Assembly: GCF_011398355.1 (NCBI RefSeq) | Contig: NZ_AP021889.1 | Coordinates: 806,001-870,000 of the forward strand | Direction of reading: 5' to 3' | DNA length: 64,000 bases | Origin: Thiosulfatimonas sediminis | GTDB lineage: Bacteria; Pseudomonadota; Gammaproteobacteria; Thiomicrospirales; Thiomicrospiraceae | Shown here: positions 62,596-64,000 of the stretch, piece by piece | How the letters are laid out: each line of letters begins with the position of its first letter | Numbering within the stretch: the stretch's first letter is position 1 | Notes under the pieces: generated by a model | What the model was told of the DNA's origin: nothing | Databases searched by the model: none | The model's input: only the letters and a program-made list of their open reading frames with translations | Position numbers and translations under genes: made by a program

Positions 62596-64000
62596 ATGAG
62601 CCATACTGAAACTCATGCTTTTCAGACAGAAGTGAATCAATTATTGAAGCTGATGATTCACGCGCTATACTCAAACAAAGAGATCTTTTTACGTGAATTG
62701 GTGTCCAATGCCTCAGACGCGTTAGATAAATTACGCTTTGAAGCTGTGTCGAACGACGCACTGAATGAGGGAGAATCCGAGTTAGCTATTCAGGTGAGCT
62801 TTGATAAGGATGCGCGCACCATTACGATTAGCGATAACGGTATTGGTATGACACGTGATGAAGTCATTGCCAATATTGGTACGATTGCTAATTCGGGCAC
62901 GAAAAAATTCCTTGAGAACCTAAGCGGTGATCAAGCAAAAGACTCGAATTTGATTGGTCAATTTGGCGTCGGTTTCTATTCATCCTTTATTGTTGCCGAT
63001 GAAGTGGTGTTAGAGACCCGTAAAGCTGGTGCAGAGCTTGCGGACGGAACGCGCTGGGTTTCGAAAGGCGAAGGCGAATTTACCTTGGAAACCGTTGAAA
63101 AAGCCAGCAAAGGAACCTCGATTACGTTGCATATCAAAGAAGATATGAACGAGTTTCTTGACCGTTTCCGTTTGAAAAATATCATTTCAACTTATTCTGA
63201 TCACATTAATTTCCCAATCAAAATGCTCAAAACAGAATGGGATGAAGAAGCAAAAGTAGAGAAAGAAACCGCTGAATTTGAGCAGGTTAACAAAGCGACA
63301 GCATTGTGGACTCAGCCAAAATCAGAAATTTCAGAAGAAGATTACAGTAACTTCTATCAGACGATTTCTCATGATTTTAACGCGCCTTTAACACAAATTC
63401 ATAACCGCGTAGAGGGGACTTTAGAGTACACCTCGCTGTTGTATATCCCTGAAAAAGCGCCTTTTGATTTGTACGATCGTGATCGCCGTTACGGTTTAAA
63501 ACTCTATGTGAAGCGTGTCTTCATTATGGATGATGCTGAACATTTAATGCCCGCTTATCTGCGCTTTGTTCGAGGGGTGATTGATTCTGCGGATTTGCCG
63601 TTAAACGTATCGCGTGAGATTCTACAGAGCAATAAAGTGGTTGATAAGATTCGTTCAGCATCGGTTAAACGAGTGCTGGATGAGTTGGCTAAAATCGCCA
63701 AAGAAGACGATCAAAGCCGTTATCTAGGCTTCTGGAAACAGTTTGGTAATGTCTTAAAAGAAGGTTTGGTCGAGGACTTTGCCAATAAAGAGAAAATCGC
63801 TAAGTTGCTGCGTTTTGCTACAACACACACCGGTGATGCGGAACAAACCGTCTCTTTACAAAAATACCTTGATCGCTGTAAAGACGAGCAAGAGGCGATT
63901 TACTACATCGTTGCCGATAGCCACGCAGCCGCAAAAGGATCACCGCATCTTGAAGTGTTCCGCAAAAAAGGTATTGAGGTTTTATTGTTGTCTGACCGTA
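62596..64000 (+). CDS. htpG: Chaperone HtpG (Hsp90), cut by the window end
   Basis: 468 residues visible of about 630. The N-terminal GHKL ATPase shows [42 protein letters not shown]; the middle domain carries [19 protein letters not shown] lies before the ATG. The gene continues past the window, so the C-terminal dimerisation domain is missing only because of the window edge. The sigma-32 promoter upstream indicates heat-shock control. Confidence 0.97.

Overview
The window looks like a chromosome segment of a free-living gammaproteobacterium. The lptD-surA-pdxA-rsmA-apaH, ybeD-lipB-lipA, mreBCD-mrdA-rodA and minCDE blocks are all of gammaproteobacterial type. The amgK-murU pair, gatCAB, and heme/iron uptake next to a Tat-exported metallohydrolase would fit a sulfur-oxidising lineage such as Thiomicrospira/Hydrogenovibrio. 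That placement is inference. No rRNA, tRNA or CRISPR array was recognised.

Layout. 0-15.3 kb: ferredoxin, a bacterial voltage-gated sodium channel, DsrE and BolA proteins, the outer-membrane assembly/cofactor cluster lptD-surA-pdxA-rsmA-apaH, divergent amgK-murU (MurNAc recycling), minCDE, yaaA and hslO. 15.37-28.69 kb: a complete 13.3 kb Tn7-like transposon. 28.7-37.7 kb: lipA-lipB-ybeD, dacA and the rod-shape operon mreBCD-mrdA-rodA. 38-43.8 kb: gatCAB, two uncharacterised genes and htpX. 44-51 kb: a tiny membrane protein, sufE, a 334-bp MITE-like element, tonB-exbD-exbB, a metallohydrolase, hemP and a TonB-dependent receptor, with Fur-like boxes. 51-57.5 kb: serB, membrane and periplasmic genes, guaBA, tadA. 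57.7-64 kb: cheD-cheA and a CheZ-like gene, an exported protein, and htpG (cut by the window end) behind a clear heat-shock promoter.

The main discovery is the Tn7-like element. Its boundaries can be set to the base. It is flanked by a 5-bp TCTTG duplication and has inverted ends, each with three related TnsB-type sites. It sits inside the last codons of lipA. The displaced native lipA tail still lies on the far side of the element, directly before hslO. The transposon end supplies new final codons and a stop, so LipA keeps a near-normal C-terminus. The element carries tnsA-tnsB-tnsC-tniQ from one end and a tnsE-like gene from the other. Its cargo is a C5-cytosine methyltransferase, a Vsr-type endonuclease, a giant protein with two GHKL ATPase modules and a histidine-kinase-like core, and an overlapping partner with a receiver-like domain. 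This resembles a methylation-linked defence cassette wired as a two-component system. It is the best candidate here for an undescribed system.

A second, small element (44709-45042) has perfect 25-bp inverted ends and appears to have inserted at the TA of tonB's own stop codon, converting TAA to TAG without changing the protein. Both mobile elements therefore landed at gene 3' ends in ways that preserve the host protein.
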